Under the pieces are notes generated by a model. That model saw nothing but the letters and a program-made list of their open reading frames with translations, was not told the DNA's origin and did not search any database. A DNA stretch of 26,185 nucleotides. It comes from Bacteroidales bacterium. GTDB lineage: Bacteria; Bacteroidota; Bacteroidia; Bacteroidales; Muribaculaceae. Where the stretch lies: assembly GCA_004557195.1 (NCBI GenBank), contig SFER01000004.1, forward strand, positions 1-26,185. The letters run 5' to 3'. The position numbers and the translations under genes were made by a program. Below, in pieces: positions 8,834-17,296 of the stretch (the stretch's first letter is position 1; the number at the start of each line of letters is the position of its first letter).

Positions 8834-10573
8834 TTAGAATAGAGACAGTTGTCGTGAACTTTCCTTGGGTTGAACAGGCTCTTCCTCTTTTTGAGGCTCC
8901 TCTTCTACCGGTTCTGTCGATGGGGGAGTGGGGGTGAGCCAGTCGTCATCGAGCGTGATGTCATCTACCGGGAGAACGGAAGGCTCATCTTTTGCGGGTT
9001 CAGCGGGTGCTGGCTCCGGCTCGGCATCTGTCGGCTCGTATTGAGGCTCCAGCTCGGCAACTTCCGCAACGGGTTCGGGGTCGATGATAGCTGGTATGTC
9101 AAACGACAGGTCGTCAACCTGCTCGAGTTCGCCCATGTCAAACGACACATCGGCGCTCTGTTTCTCCTTCTCCTGTTTCATCACGAGTTGAGCCTCATAC
9201 ATCTTCGACAATTCCTTGATTTTGAGCGAAAATTCGCGCTGATTATTGTCGATTGTGGTGTGGAGCGTGGCGATTTCCTCATTGAGGTCTTTGATAACTT
9301 TGTCGCGCTTGAAGAGGTCGCCGGTGAGGAGGTTTATCTTGTCGTCTTTGCGCTTCTTTACATCCTCAAAGGTGTCGAGTTTCTTCTGCAGATCCTCAAT
9401 CATGTCCATGTCGATAGCCTGAAGCGACTCGTTAAGTTCTTCGTTTTCCTCGCGGAGGGTCTGCATCTCGTCGTTGGCAATGCGGAGTTTCTCCTTGAGG
9501 TCTTCGATTTGCGATTGCAACTCGCTGTTGTCTGTTTGTTGCTTCTTAGCCTCCTCGAGTTTGTTGTCGGCAGCGAGGATTTCCGATTCTTTCTGTTTCA
9601 CGAGAAGTTCGGCTGCAGCCACTTTCTTTGAAAGCGACATCGATGCTTCGACAGCATCGCGGAGGTCTTTTTTGAGCGATTCGAGTTCTTTTTCTCTCAC
9701 CCCGAGGAGCACATTCACCCTCTCGAGTTCGGTGCGGAGAGCGGAATCGTTGTTCGACGATTCAAGCGCCTTGGCGAGTTTGTTTTCACATTCGGCAAGC
9801 AGATTCTCGAGTTCGGCGATACGTGCCACATCGGCATCGTTCGATTTGGTTGAGGTTTCGGCAATTTGAGCCTTGAGTTTGTTTATTTCGGCAAGCAGTC
9901 TTGCGTTTTCATCCTTGAAATATTGCACATCGTCGGTCTTCACCTGCACCACTTTGAGTTTGTTGAGTAGGCTCTTGTTCTCGAGCTGGTATTGCTCGAT
10001 TTCAGCCTCGCATTTCATCACTTTAGCCTCGAGGTCTTGCACCTTTTGAGACATGGCGCGACGCTGGCGGTCGGCACTCAAGAATTTGTCGGTGTTGTCT
10101 TTAACCTTGGCGTTGGCTTCGTCGAGGGCGGTTTTGGCTTCAGCCAATTGTTTTTCCACACTTTTCTTGTAGGTGTCGAAACTTGCCAACTCCTCCTTCA
10201 CGGCGCTGTCGTGTATTTGCTTCACAAAAGCGGCGAGCTGGCTGTTGATGGCATCGGAAATGTATTTGCGCTGGGCATCCTTGTCGATGTAGGACCTCAC
10301 CGACTCGGGAAGCACCTCATTGATGAGCCGCGCTATCTGCTCGATAGCGGCATCCGGAACATGGAGCGGTGCGGGATTGGTGGCTACCGGTGTCGATGGC
10401 GCTGATGGTGCCGCAAGCGGTTGCGGCTCCTCCTTGGGCTTCTTAAATGGGTTGATATACGGCTCTCTCTCAGGCTCGTGAATCGGCTCCTCAGAGAATT
10501 CCTCATTTTCATCAAGTTCCTCGACATCGTCGTCAAAACCGAAAAATTTCTTTACACCTTTAAATAATGCCAT
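8834..10573 (-). CDS. Long coiled-coil protein with N-terminal amphipathic helix and C-terminal QLSLF clamp-binding-like motif
   Basis: A 579-residue protein of unrecognised family. It opens with MALFKGVKKFFGF, a short amphipathic/basic segment, followed by an acidic stretch and a proline-rich linker (about residues 40-75). A small helical region follows (about 75-130, DAAIEQIARLINEVLPESV), then a long heptad-rich coiled coil (about 130-460). The tail (about 470-570) is acidic and proline-rich. The final residues are SSRQLSLF, a match to the bacterial beta sliding clamp-binding pentapeptide QL(S/D)LF at the extreme C-terminus, where such motifs usually sit. There is no transmembrane helix or signal peptide. 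It could be a structural or chromosome-associated scaffold; no enzymatic motif is visible. It sits between the REC-PEP/pyruvate protein (21 bp) and the GSCFA gene (12 bp). Confidence 0.85.
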   Translation of the reverse strand: MALFKGVKKFFGFDDDVEELDENEEFSEEPIHEPEREPYINPFKKPKEEPQPLAAPSAPSTPVATNPAPLHVPDAAIEQIARLINEVLPESVRSYIDKDAQRKYISDAINSQLAAFVKQIHDSAVKEELASFDTYKKSVEKQLAEAKTALDEANAKVKDNTDKFLSADRQRRAMSQKVQDLEAKVMKCEAEIEQYQLENKSLLNKLKVVQVKTDDVQYFKDENARLLAEINKLKAQIAETSTKSNDADVARIAELENLLAECENKLAKALESSNNDSALRTELERVNVLLGVREKELESLKKDLRDAVEASMSLSKKVAAAELLVKQKESEILAADNKLEEAKKQQTDNSELQSQIEDLKEKLRIANDEMQTLREENEELNESLQAIDMDMIEDLQKKLDTFEDVKKRKDDKINLLTGDLFKRDKVIKDLNEEIATLHTTIDNNQREFSLKIKELSKMYEAQLVMKQEKEKQSADVSFDMGELEQVDDLSFDIPAIIDPEPVAEVAELEPQYEPTDAEPEPAPAEPAKDEPSVLPVDDITLDDDWLTPTPPSTEPVEEEPQKEEEPVQPKESSRQLSLF

Positions 10574-10594
10574 AGTTTATATAGTTCTAAAAAT

Positions 10595-13561
10595 TTACTC
10601 AATATCGGGCTTTAGCACTACACCAAGCCCTTTCTTGCCATTGATGCCCACCATCAACGGCTTGTTGAAGGTGACGATTCTCACCATCTCGCTCTCATAT
10701 TCGGCAGGCATGCTGTCGAGGAATGCCACGTCAAACACGGTTCCGTCGCCCGATGATGGATCGACTGTGAAATACCCCACTCCAAATGATGTGAGGTTCT
10801 GGAAGAAGTGCGTTCCCTGGCTCGGCTCGATGCGATATCCGGGAAGTGCCGATTCCACAATGAGTTTGGCACTCGAAATATGCGCCCATTTCACCGGAAT
10901 GCCGAGTGCGGTGTCGCTTGAACCCCATCGCCCGGGCCCCACGAGAATGTAGTTTCGTTCCTGTGCCGTAAAGTTACTATTTATTTTTTCAATTTCACGC
11001 GCTATCGCCGAATTATTTAACGAAGAGAAGTGTTCCGGGCGGATATACACCACCGAATAGAGGTTGTCCATCATTCCGTGACCGAGGGCTGTGAAGGTTT
11101 TGAGCAGCAATTTGTCGTCGGTGCACTCCATGATGTTTTCGTCGAGCATCTCGCGTCTATCGACAATCGGACGTATCTGCAACCAGTAGATTTGACCTTT
11201 CATTTCTCCTTTGGCATCCACCATTCCGGCAAATTCAATCTCTACCGGGCGCCCCATTGCGCTTTCTCCCTTGGAAAGCATAAACTCGAGCACTTTGGCA
11301 AGCGGGAAGGCGTCATATTTGAGCATGTTGTTGAACGTAACCACTCGTCGCCCGATGCCGTATTCCCCCTCGCGGAGGGTCATGTCGTTGACATCATAGG
11401 TCGAGACTGTGAATTTCAGCGCTCCGGTGTCGGCAAAATTTTGCACTCTCACCTTTTTGATGTTGAAACCGTCATCAACCGAGAATTTCTCATCGATATT
11501 CTGTGTGTCGAGGGCATACAGGCGGGTTTGTGTGTCGCGCAAAGCAAGGTCGATGGTGCTGGTCTGCAACACACTTTCGGGGTGTCGCGGCGAGAACCGC
11601 AGCGCTAATCCGCCATCGACAATGTATTTTCCAAGCCCCACAGCCACTTCCACAACGCCGTCTTCGGGCTGCTCGTGGTTGATTGGGTAGTAGTTGAGCG
11701 AACGACCCACACCCGAGAACGACGGGAAATAGAATCCGTTCCAGTCCTTACCTATCACCTCCTGGATTATAACCGCCATCTTCTCCTGGTCGATGACATT
11801 GCGCGTGGCGGTCATATACGCCTTGCTATCGCGGAAGAACACCGAGGCATACACGCTCTTGATGGCGTTGCCAAGCATTTCGAGCATCGCATGTTTGTCG
11901 GTGAGCTGTGGTATCATGTAGGTGGAATAGATGCCTGCAAACGGCTGGTAGTGGGAGTCTTCAAGCAGACTTGAACTGCGTACTGCCAGCGGCTTGTCAA
12001 CCACCTCGAATAAGGCATAGAAATCTTCTACAAGTCGCTCGGGAAGATGTGCTTCGAGGAAGCGGTGGAGTATCTCCTCATCGGGTGCGTCGCTCAACGC
12101 TATCGGATATAGAGCGTTATGCTCCATAAACTCATCAAATATGTCGGTGCAAAGCACCACCGAGCGCGGTATCGATATGCTCACTCCTTCAAAGTCGTCG
12201 CACACCGGGTTGTGCTTTATGATGTTGTCGATAAATGCCAAGCCGCGCCCTTTGCCTCCAAGCGAACCTTGACCTATTCTTGCGAAATTGGAATAATAGT
12301 CGAAGCGATTGCGGTGAAATATTGCCACCACGCCGCGGTTTTTCATCTTGCGATACTTCACGATGAGGTCGAAGAAGAGTTGGCGCACTGCCGGTGCTTC
12401 GTTGATGTCGCGGAACCTGTGTGCCTTGATTATCTCGGCGATTGGAAACATGGCGCGCGAATAGAGCCATCGCGAGATATCGTTGTAGGATGCGTGATAC
12501 AATAGCGATTCCGCCGGGATGTCGAAAATGTGGTTTTGCAACTCCTTGAGGTCGCGGATGCGCAATATCTCCTCGCCGGTTGCCGGATTCTTTATGATGA
12601 AGTCGCCGAAACCGAAGTCGCTCATGATTGCGGCTCCCAAATCCACCGGCAGTTTCTTGGAGTTCTTGTCGAGGAATGTGCATTTCATATTTTCGACAGT
12701 CTTGCGGTTCTGCACCTCCGACGACTGCACGATGATAGGAAGATAGGGGTCGTTTTCGCGCAGGTATTTGGCAAATTCGATGCCTGCTTGCGAATTTTTC
12801 ATGCCGTCTTTCATAAACGACACGTCGGTGATTACTCCGAGCATGTTTTTGCTGAAATGGTCGTAGAGCTCCTTGGCTTCTTCATAGTTGCGCGCAAGCA
12901 TCACCTTCGGGCGCCCGCGCATTCGCAGCATCTGCTCATGCTCGTTGAGTGCTTCGGTGCTGAAAATCAGCGATTGGCGGAGAAGGAATTTGTATAGCGT
13001 GGGGAGAATCGACGAGTAAAAGCGCACCGAGTCCTCGACAAGGAGGATTAGTTGCACGCCTACGCCTATGATGTCGTTTTCGGCGTTTTTCTTGTCCTCT
13101 ATCAGTTTGATTATCGCAAGTAGCAAATCCACATTGCCGAGCCAACTGAAGACGTAGTCCACACCGCTAAAGTCCTCGTTCTCGAGGCGTCGCGACACCT
13201 CGCGCGAGAATGGCGTGAGCACCACGTAGGGGATGTCGGGGTATGAGCGTTTCAACTCCTTGGCTTTCTCGAATGTCTCAGAGATGTCGATACCCGGCAT
13301 GGCGATGATTAAGTCGAATTGCTTCTCCGACAGGCGTTGTGCCGCTGTGTCGAAATCGTTCACCTGTACAAAGCGCGGTGGCGAGCTGAGGTTGAGCCTC
13401 ACATATTCAAAATAGATTTGCTCCTCCACGCGTCCGTCATCCTCCATCATGAATGCGTCGTAGGGGGTGGCGATGAGTAGCACATTGAATATCCGCTTCT
13501 GCATCAGGTCCTGGAAAGCGGTGTCGCGTAGATATAACTGACTTAAACTCGTTTCGTTCAT
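10595..13561 (-). CDS. Two receiver-like domains fused to a PEP/pyruvate-binding (PPDK N-terminal) domain
   Basis: A 988-residue cytoplasmic protein. Residues 23-155 form a receiver-like fold with no aspartate at the usual phosphorylation strand (QFDLIIAMPGI), so it is probably degenerate. Residues 168-315 form a second receiver with VEDS (acidic pair, 175-178), candidate phospho-acceptor D246 in VITDVSF and conserved lysine K299 in LDKNSK. From about 425 a pyruvate-phosphate-dikinase-type ATP-grasp domain follows, with GQGSLGGKGRGL at 430-441 and a PLAVRSSSLLEDS block near 525. The phosphohistidine swivel and PEP-binding barrel of PPDK or PEP synthase are absent, so it is not a full dikinase. 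Its role is unknown; a phospho-signal-controlled phosphotransferase or ATP-binding regulator is an inference. It starts 3 bp after the TPR gene. Confidence 0.85.
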   Translation of the reverse strand: MNETSLSQLYLRDTAFQDLMQKRIFNVLLIATPYDAFMMEDDGRVEEQIYFEYVRLNLSSPPRFVQVNDFDTAAQRLSEKQFDLIIAMPGIDISETFEKAKELKRSYPDIPYVVLTPFSREVSRRLENEDFSGVDYVFSWLGNVDLLLAIIKLIEDKKNAENDIIGVGVQLILLVEDSVRFYSSILPTLYKFLLRQSLIFSTEALNEHEQMLRMRGRPKVMLARNYEEAKELYDHFSKNMLGVITDVSFMKDGMKNSQAGIEFAKYLRENDPYLPIIVQSSEVQNRKTVENMKCTFLDKNSKKLPVDLGAAIMSDFGFGDFIIKNPATGEEILRIRDLKELQNHIFDIPAESLLYHASYNDISRWLYSRAMFPIAEIIKAHRFRDINEAPAVRQLFFDLIVKYRKMKNRGVVAIFHRNRFDYYSNFARIGQGSLGGKGRGLAFIDNIIKHNPVCDDFEGVSISIPRSVVLCTDIFDEFMEHNALYPIALSDAPDEEILHRFLEAHLPERLVEDFYALFEVVDKPLAVRSSSLLEDSHYQPFAGIYSTYMIPQLTDKHAMLEMLGNAIKSVYASVFFRDSKAYMTATRNVIDQEKMAVIIQEVIGKDWNGFYFPSFSGVGRSLNYYPINHEQPEDGVVEVAVGLGKYIVDGGLALRFSPRHPESVLQTSTIDLALRDTQTRLYALDTQNIDEKFSVDDGFNIKKVRVQNFADTGALKFTVSTYDVNDMTLREGEYGIGRRVVTFNNMLKYDAFPLAKVLEFMLSKGESAMGRPVEIEFAGMVDAKGEMKGQIYWLQIRPIVDRREMLDENIMECTDDKLLLKTFTALGHGMMDNLYSVVYIRPEHFSSLNNSAIAREIEKINSNFTAQERNYILVGPGRWGSSDTALGIPVKWAHISSAKLIVESALPGYRIEPSQGTHFFQNLTSFGVGYFTVDPSSGDGTVFDVAFLDSMPAEYESEMVRIVTFNKPLMVGINGKKGLGVVLKPDIE

Positions 13562-13564
13562 AAT

Positions 13565-14437
13565 CTAATTGTTGTCGGCGATTAGGCGCAATAACTGCTG
13601 CACTTGGTTCATTTTATTGCGCAAATAGGGCGTTGATTGTATTTTCTCAGCCATTGCGAGATATTTAACGGCTGTGGAGGCATCGCTTGCTATGGTTTTG
13701 GCATCCGAATCGGTAATCTTGCCGTTCTCGAAGAGGGAGAGTAGCGCTTTGCGCGACGACGGAAGGTTTTCGAGCGATGTGCCTGCCGTGGCGAGACGTT
13801 TTTCCACCTCCATCACATAGTAATTGCCTATCGTGAGCAATGCCTGCACATCGTTGGGCTTGTATTCCACAATCTTGAGCATTGTGAGTATGGCGTTGTA
13901 ATATTCCCCCTTGAGCAGATAGGCATTGCCGAGGGCGGTGAGAAATTCCACATTATCGGGCGAAAGGCGCAACAGGTCGGTCGCAAGCGCGATTGTGCTG
14001 TCGGCATCGCCGCGAAATACGGCAAATTCAAGCAATTTCACATCGATTGCTCGTGCCATCCACGATTGGTGCTTTTTCACCAATCTCAGGAAGTTGACAT
14101 ACACATCGGGGCGGGCAAGGCTCACCGCTCCGCTCCTCACACCATTGAAAATCGAGTCGAATGGGATTGCGTGGCTCTGCACTTGCTCCATGAAATCCAC
14201 CTGCATTGCCTCATCGTTGAGTAATCCTGCAAGCAGAATCGATTTGTAATAGTTCGATGGGAGGTCGGGTTTCTGCCTCAGCATGAGTTCATACATCGCC
14301 AAGGCGCTTCCCCATTCGCCGTATTCATAGAATCGCGACGCCTTCACCTCAAGGGTGTGGTAGGGGGTCTCGGCGGCTTTTACCGGTGCCGAGGCAAGCA
14401 GAAGCGAGAGAATCAGAAACAGGACCTTGCATTTCAT
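13565..14437 (-). CDS. Secreted tetratricopeptide-repeat-like protein
   Basis: A 290-residue protein with a Sec signal peptide (K-rich start, then a hydrophobic LFLILSLLLASAPVKA segment, cleavage likely near residue 21-22), so periplasmic or envelope-attached. The mature part is helical, with TPR-like pairs: a YGEWGSALAMYELMLRQKP unit near residues 38-56 and a better one around residues 160-200 (LGNAYLLKGEYYNAILTMLKIVEYKP). TPR proteins act as protein-binding scaffolds; the partner is unknown. It lies 15 bp after the second SDR and 3 bp before the REC-PEP/pyruvate gene, so it bridges the reductase genes and the downstream half of the operon. Confidence 0.8.
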   Translation of the reverse strand: MKCKVLFLILSLLLASAPVKAAETPYHTLEVKASRFYEYGEWGSALAMYELMLRQKPDLPSNYYKSILLAGLLNDEAMQVDFMEQVQSHAIPFDSIFNGVRSGAVSLARPDVYVNFLRLVKKHQSWMARAIDVKLLEFAVFRGDADSTIALATDLLRLSPDNVEFLTALGNAYLLKGEYYNAILTMLKIVEYKPNDVQALLTIGNYYVMEVEKRLATAGTSLENLPSSRKALLSLFENGKITDSDAKTIASDASTAVKYLAMAEKIQSTPYLRNKMNQVQQLLRLIADNN

Positions 14438-14452
14438 AACATCCCGGGCGTT

Positions 14453-15289
14453 TTAGAGAGACACATCATATTTTGCCAAGAGCTCGCGAGTCATCTGCAT
14501 GAGGTGTCCGTGGCGCGAGTCATGGATATATTTGTATGGCACATCTTTCACCGAATGATAGGTTACGATGTTGCCCGATGTGTTGAGTGTGAGGCATTTA
14601 AGAGCCGGGACGGCACCTTTTCTCGGTGAGCGGATGAGCGGACGGAAGAAAAGGGTGGCAAGCGGGTCATACCAGCGGTGCATGGTTATCATGTCGCTAT
14701 CCACAACACCCGGGTCGGCGCAGTTGATGTTGAGCGATGTGTAGCAGTGTGCCATGTACATCGCAAAATGGGTGAGCGCGCTTTTGCTGCGGCTGTAGGT
14801 GCGCAACTGGGCAAATTGCTCTTGCGACTCGTCGATTGAGGTTACCGCCTTGGGATAGGCATAGCGGGTGAGCGATGTGGTGAACACTATGTGCCCTCCC
14901 TTTACCATCAACGGAGCGATGAGCACCGAGAGCATCACCGTGCCTGTGTAGTTCACTGCAAATGTCATTTCCCTGCCATCGTCGGTGGTGGTGTAGTCTT
15001 TGCACATGATGCCGGCATTGTTGACAAGCGCCTTCACCGGCACTCCGAGCTCCTTGATTCGGGCTGCAAATGCCTTTACCGATTCAGGCTTGTCGAGGCT
15101 TAGGGGAATGAATGTGATGTTTTTGTTCTGTGTTTCGGAGGTGATTTCCTTTGCCAAGTCGAGGGCTTTCTTTTCGTTGCGGCAAGCGAGCACAACGTTT
15201 TTTCCGGCACGAGCCACGGCACGCGAGATTTCACGTCCTATTCCTCCTGTTGCTCCGGTGATGATATAGATTTCTTTGTTTTCTTTCAT
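14453..15289 (-). CDS. Short-chain dehydrogenase/reductase, candidate hydroxysteroid dehydrogenase (SDR 1)
   Basis: A 278-residue classical-type SDR. The NAD(P)-binding motif TGATGGIG is at residues 11-18, NNAG at 90-93, N113, the catalytic serine region TTSL (S139) and Y165-x-x-x-K169 (YSRSK). All four catalytic residues are present. The overall look (long segment between S139 and Y165, SRSK active site, DPGVVDSDM) resembles the retinol-dehydrogenase/WWOX-like branch that acts on lipophilic alcohols and steroids. Its start overlaps the stop of the upstream SDR by 4 bp (ATGA), implying translational coupling. In the context of a 5-alpha-reductase-like and an enoate reductase gene, oxidoreduction of a steroid or bile-acid hydroxyl/keto group is inferred. 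Substrate and position are not determinable here. Confidence 0.85.
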   Translation of the reverse strand: MKENKEIYIITGATGGIGREISRAVARAGKNVVLACRNEKKALDLAKEITSETQNKNITFIPLSLDKPESVKAFAARIKELGVPVKALVNNAGIMCKDYTTTDDGREMTFAVNYTGTVMLSVLIAPLMVKGGHIVFTTSLTRYAYPKAVTSIDESQEQFAQLRTYSRSKSALTHFAMYMAHCYTSLNINCADPGVVDSDMITMHRWYDPLATLFFRPLIRSPRKGAVPALKCLTLNTSGNIVTYHSVKDVPYKYIHDSRHGHLMQMTRELLAKYDVSL

Positions 15290-16077
15290 CTTTTTATCTT
15301 TTCAAGTATTTTATGCTTCGCCCACATTATAAACCAGGTGGGGAGCGATGCAACGGCTACAATCGAGATGCGATTGAAGAGGCCGTTGACATATTGTTTT
15401 TTTCCTTTAAATAGTCGTTTTAGGGCGCCTTTTACAAAGGCGTGTGGAGAAGTGAGGGCACCGATTGCCACGCCCACTTTCTGCCATTTCTTGGGGAGTC
15501 CGAAAAGGTCGGTGGCAAGACCTCCCGGGCAGGCTACCATCACTTTCACGCCATGGTCGCGCAATTCGTAATGCAAGGAGCGGGTAAACACCCTGATGAA
15601 CGCCTTTGTCGATGCGTAGAAGCCTATTGTGGGCATCGGCATCCACACCGACATCGAACTCATATTGAGGATATATCCATGCCCCTTCTCGCGCATCATC
15701 TTGCCGACGGTGTAGCAGAGACGCGCCACTGTGGCAACATGCAGATTGATATAGAGGTCGATGTAGCGCTCATCGTGGTCGAGAATTTCCTTGAATGTGA
15801 AAATCCCGGCATTGTTGATGAGCACTTCGGGGTCTTTCCCTATCTCGCGACAGCGGTTCATCACCATTTCGGCGGCATCGGCGGTGGCGAGATTCTGGTT
15901 CATAATGTTACAAGTTACTTCCGGGGCAAGTTGCTCGATTTCGACTTTCATCGCCTCGAGTGCCTCGGGCTGGTTGCTCACCAGCAGAAGGTCGTAGCCT
16001 TTTTGTGCCAGTTGGCGCGCAAATTCCGCTCCGATTCCCGATGAGCCACCTGTAACTATTGCAAGTTTATTTTCCAT
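15286..16077 (-). CDS. Short-chain dehydrogenase/reductase, candidate hydroxysteroid dehydrogenase (SDR 2)
   Basis: A 263-residue SDR from the ATG at 16077. A TTG 21 bp further upstream would add seven residues, but the ATG puts the TGGSSGIG cofactor motif at residues 9-16, as in the family. NNAG is at 88-91, N111, S140/S141 in LNMSSMS, and Y154-x-x-x-K158 (YASTK); the catalytic tetrad is complete. The last 30 residues are hydrophobic and end in lysines (SLPTWFIMWAKHKILEKIKR), suggesting peripheral membrane association, which would suit a lipophilic substrate. This type is related to the KAR/17-beta-HSD12-like and DltE-like SDRs. It overlaps the flavin reductase gene by 11 bp upstream and SDR 1 by 4 bp downstream, so the four genes form a coupled unit. 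A 3-beta-HSDH role is a hypothesis. Confidence 0.85.
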   Translation of the reverse strand: MENKLAIVTGGSSGIGAEFARQLAQKGYDLLLVSNQPEALEAMKVEIEQLAPEVTCNIMNQNLATADAAEMVMNRCREIGKDPEVLINNAGIFTFKEILDHDERYIDLYINLHVATVARLCYTVGKMMREKGHGYILNMSSMSVWMPMPTIGFYASTKAFIRVFTRSLHYELRDHGVKVMVACPGGLATDLFGLPKKWQKVGVAIGALTSPHAFVKGALKRLFKGKKQYVNGLFNRISIVAVASLPTWFIMWAKHKILEKIKR

Positions 16078-17293
16078 TTCGTGCCTTGATATCTTCAATT
16101 TCCTTTTTCAGGCATTTGGGCAAGTCGCCGCAATGCTTGTGGCACACCATGTCGATGGTGTACATCCTGCCGATGCAGTAATTCACATGGTCGCAGCCGC
16201 AACGCTCCTCGCCATCGCGCATCCGGTTGACAAAATCGGGCTCGTTGATGAGCGCACGTCCCATTTGCACAAACTCGAATCCGCTGTCGAGCACCTTGTC
16301 GATGCCAGAGCGCGACACGCAGCCGCCGACATAGATGAGCGGCATCTTCAACTCGCTGCGAAAACGCAATGCGTCCTCAAGGAAATACAGGTCTTGGTAT
16401 TTTACTGTGGGTATCATAAAGCGTCCGGCAAGGCGCACGCCCCATTTGAGCCACCAGCAGTCCATATAGTGGGTGAGTGTCTTGATAGGCATCTCGCCGC
16501 GCATCACATACATCGGGGCTTTGCTCACAAATCCGCCGCTCAACACCAGTCCGTCGAGACCTTTCTTCTCGAGTTCCTTTGCCACGGTTACACAGTCGTC
16601 GATTTCAAGTCCACCCTTGAACCCGTCGCGCATGTTCACCTTGGCAATCACTGCAATCTCGCCGGCTGCAGCCTCTTGCACCTCGTCGATACACATCCGC
16701 ATGAATGTCATGCGATTGTCGAGCGAGCCGCCAAAGGAGTCCTTGCGATGATTGGTGTAAGGCGATAGAAATTGGCTGATAAGATATCCATGACCGGCAT
16801 GAACCTCCACGCAGTCAAATCCCGAATCTTTTGCAAGACGCACGGCATCGCCATACGCCTTCGCTATTTTCTTGATTCTGTCGGCGTCGAGTTGGCGCAC
16901 AAATGTGGGCGAATAGAGATTAAATCCGCCGGAAGCGCCAAGAGGCATCTCGCCTGTGATAGCGCTGTGCGACATATTTCCGCAGTGTCCTAATTGTATC
17001 GACACCTTTGCCCCCTCGGCATGAACACCATCGGTGAGGTGGCGAAGCGCCGGAACAATCTCGGGCCGCATCCACAACTGTCGCGGGAACGACAAGCCGT
17101 CGCGGGTTACGGCGGCGTATGCCACCGTGGTCATTCCGATTCCTCCTCGGGCAACCGATGTGTGATAATCGTAGAGTTGCTCCGATGGAGCGTTTCCCGG
17201 GCACATCCCTTCAAATGCCGCACTCCTTATTGTGCGGTTTCTCAGGGTGATTGGTCCCAGTTTTGCTTCGGTGAATAATTTTGATTCTCCCAT
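16067..17293 (-). CDS. NADH:flavin oxidoreductase of the Old Yellow Enzyme family, candidate steroid 5-beta-reductase (BaiCD-like)
   Basis: A 408-residue FMN-dependent enoate reductase. The TIM-barrel signatures are clear: TLRNR at 17-21, QLGHCG at 100-105, HAGHGYLISQFLSP at 165-178 followed by N-x-R-x-D-x-FGGS-x-x-NR, and YVGGCVSRSG at 321-330 for FMN phosphate binding. It has a Cys-rich C-terminal segment (C365, C367, C373, C384, C388, C394), reminiscent of the iron-sulfur site of BaiCD and 2,4-dienoyl-CoA reductase. It lacks the second FAD/NAD domain of those longer enzymes. Members reduce activated C=C bonds such as 3-oxo-delta-4 steroids. Being 3 bp downstream of a 5-alpha-reductase homolog and just upstream of two SDRs supports a 5-beta-reductase-like role; other enones remain possible. 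Confidence 0.87.
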   Translation of the reverse strand: MGESKLFTEAKLGPITLRNRTIRSAAFEGMCPGNAPSEQLYDYHTSVARGGIGMTTVAYAAVTRDGLSFPRQLWMRPEIVPALRHLTDGVHAEGAKVSIQLGHCGNMSHSAITGEMPLGASGGFNLYSPTFVRQLDADRIKKIAKAYGDAVRLAKDSGFDCVEVHAGHGYLISQFLSPYTNHRKDSFGGSLDNRMTFMRMCIDEVQEAAAGEIAVIAKVNMRDGFKGGLEIDDCVTVAKELEKKGLDGLVLSGGFVSKAPMYVMRGEMPIKTLTHYMDCWWLKWGVRLAGRFMIPTVKYQDLYFLEDALRFRSELKMPLIYVGGCVSRSGIDKVLDSGFEFVQMGRALINEPDFVNRMRDGEERCGCDHVNYCIGRMYTIDMVCHKHCGDLPKCLKKEIEDIKARNGK

Positions 17294-17296
17294 CGC

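Noticed and set aside
10595..13561. Full pyruvate phosphate dikinase or PEP synthase.
   Set aside because: Only the nucleotide-binding N-domain is present; the phosphohistidine swivel and PEP-binding barrel are not seen, and two receiver-like domains occupy the N-terminus.
16078..16098. Longer start for SDR 2 at the TTG of 16098.
   Set aside because: The ATG at 16077 gives the normal N-terminus, with the cofactor motif starting at residue 9; the TTG form adds seven residues not expected in the family and increases overlap with the upstream gene.
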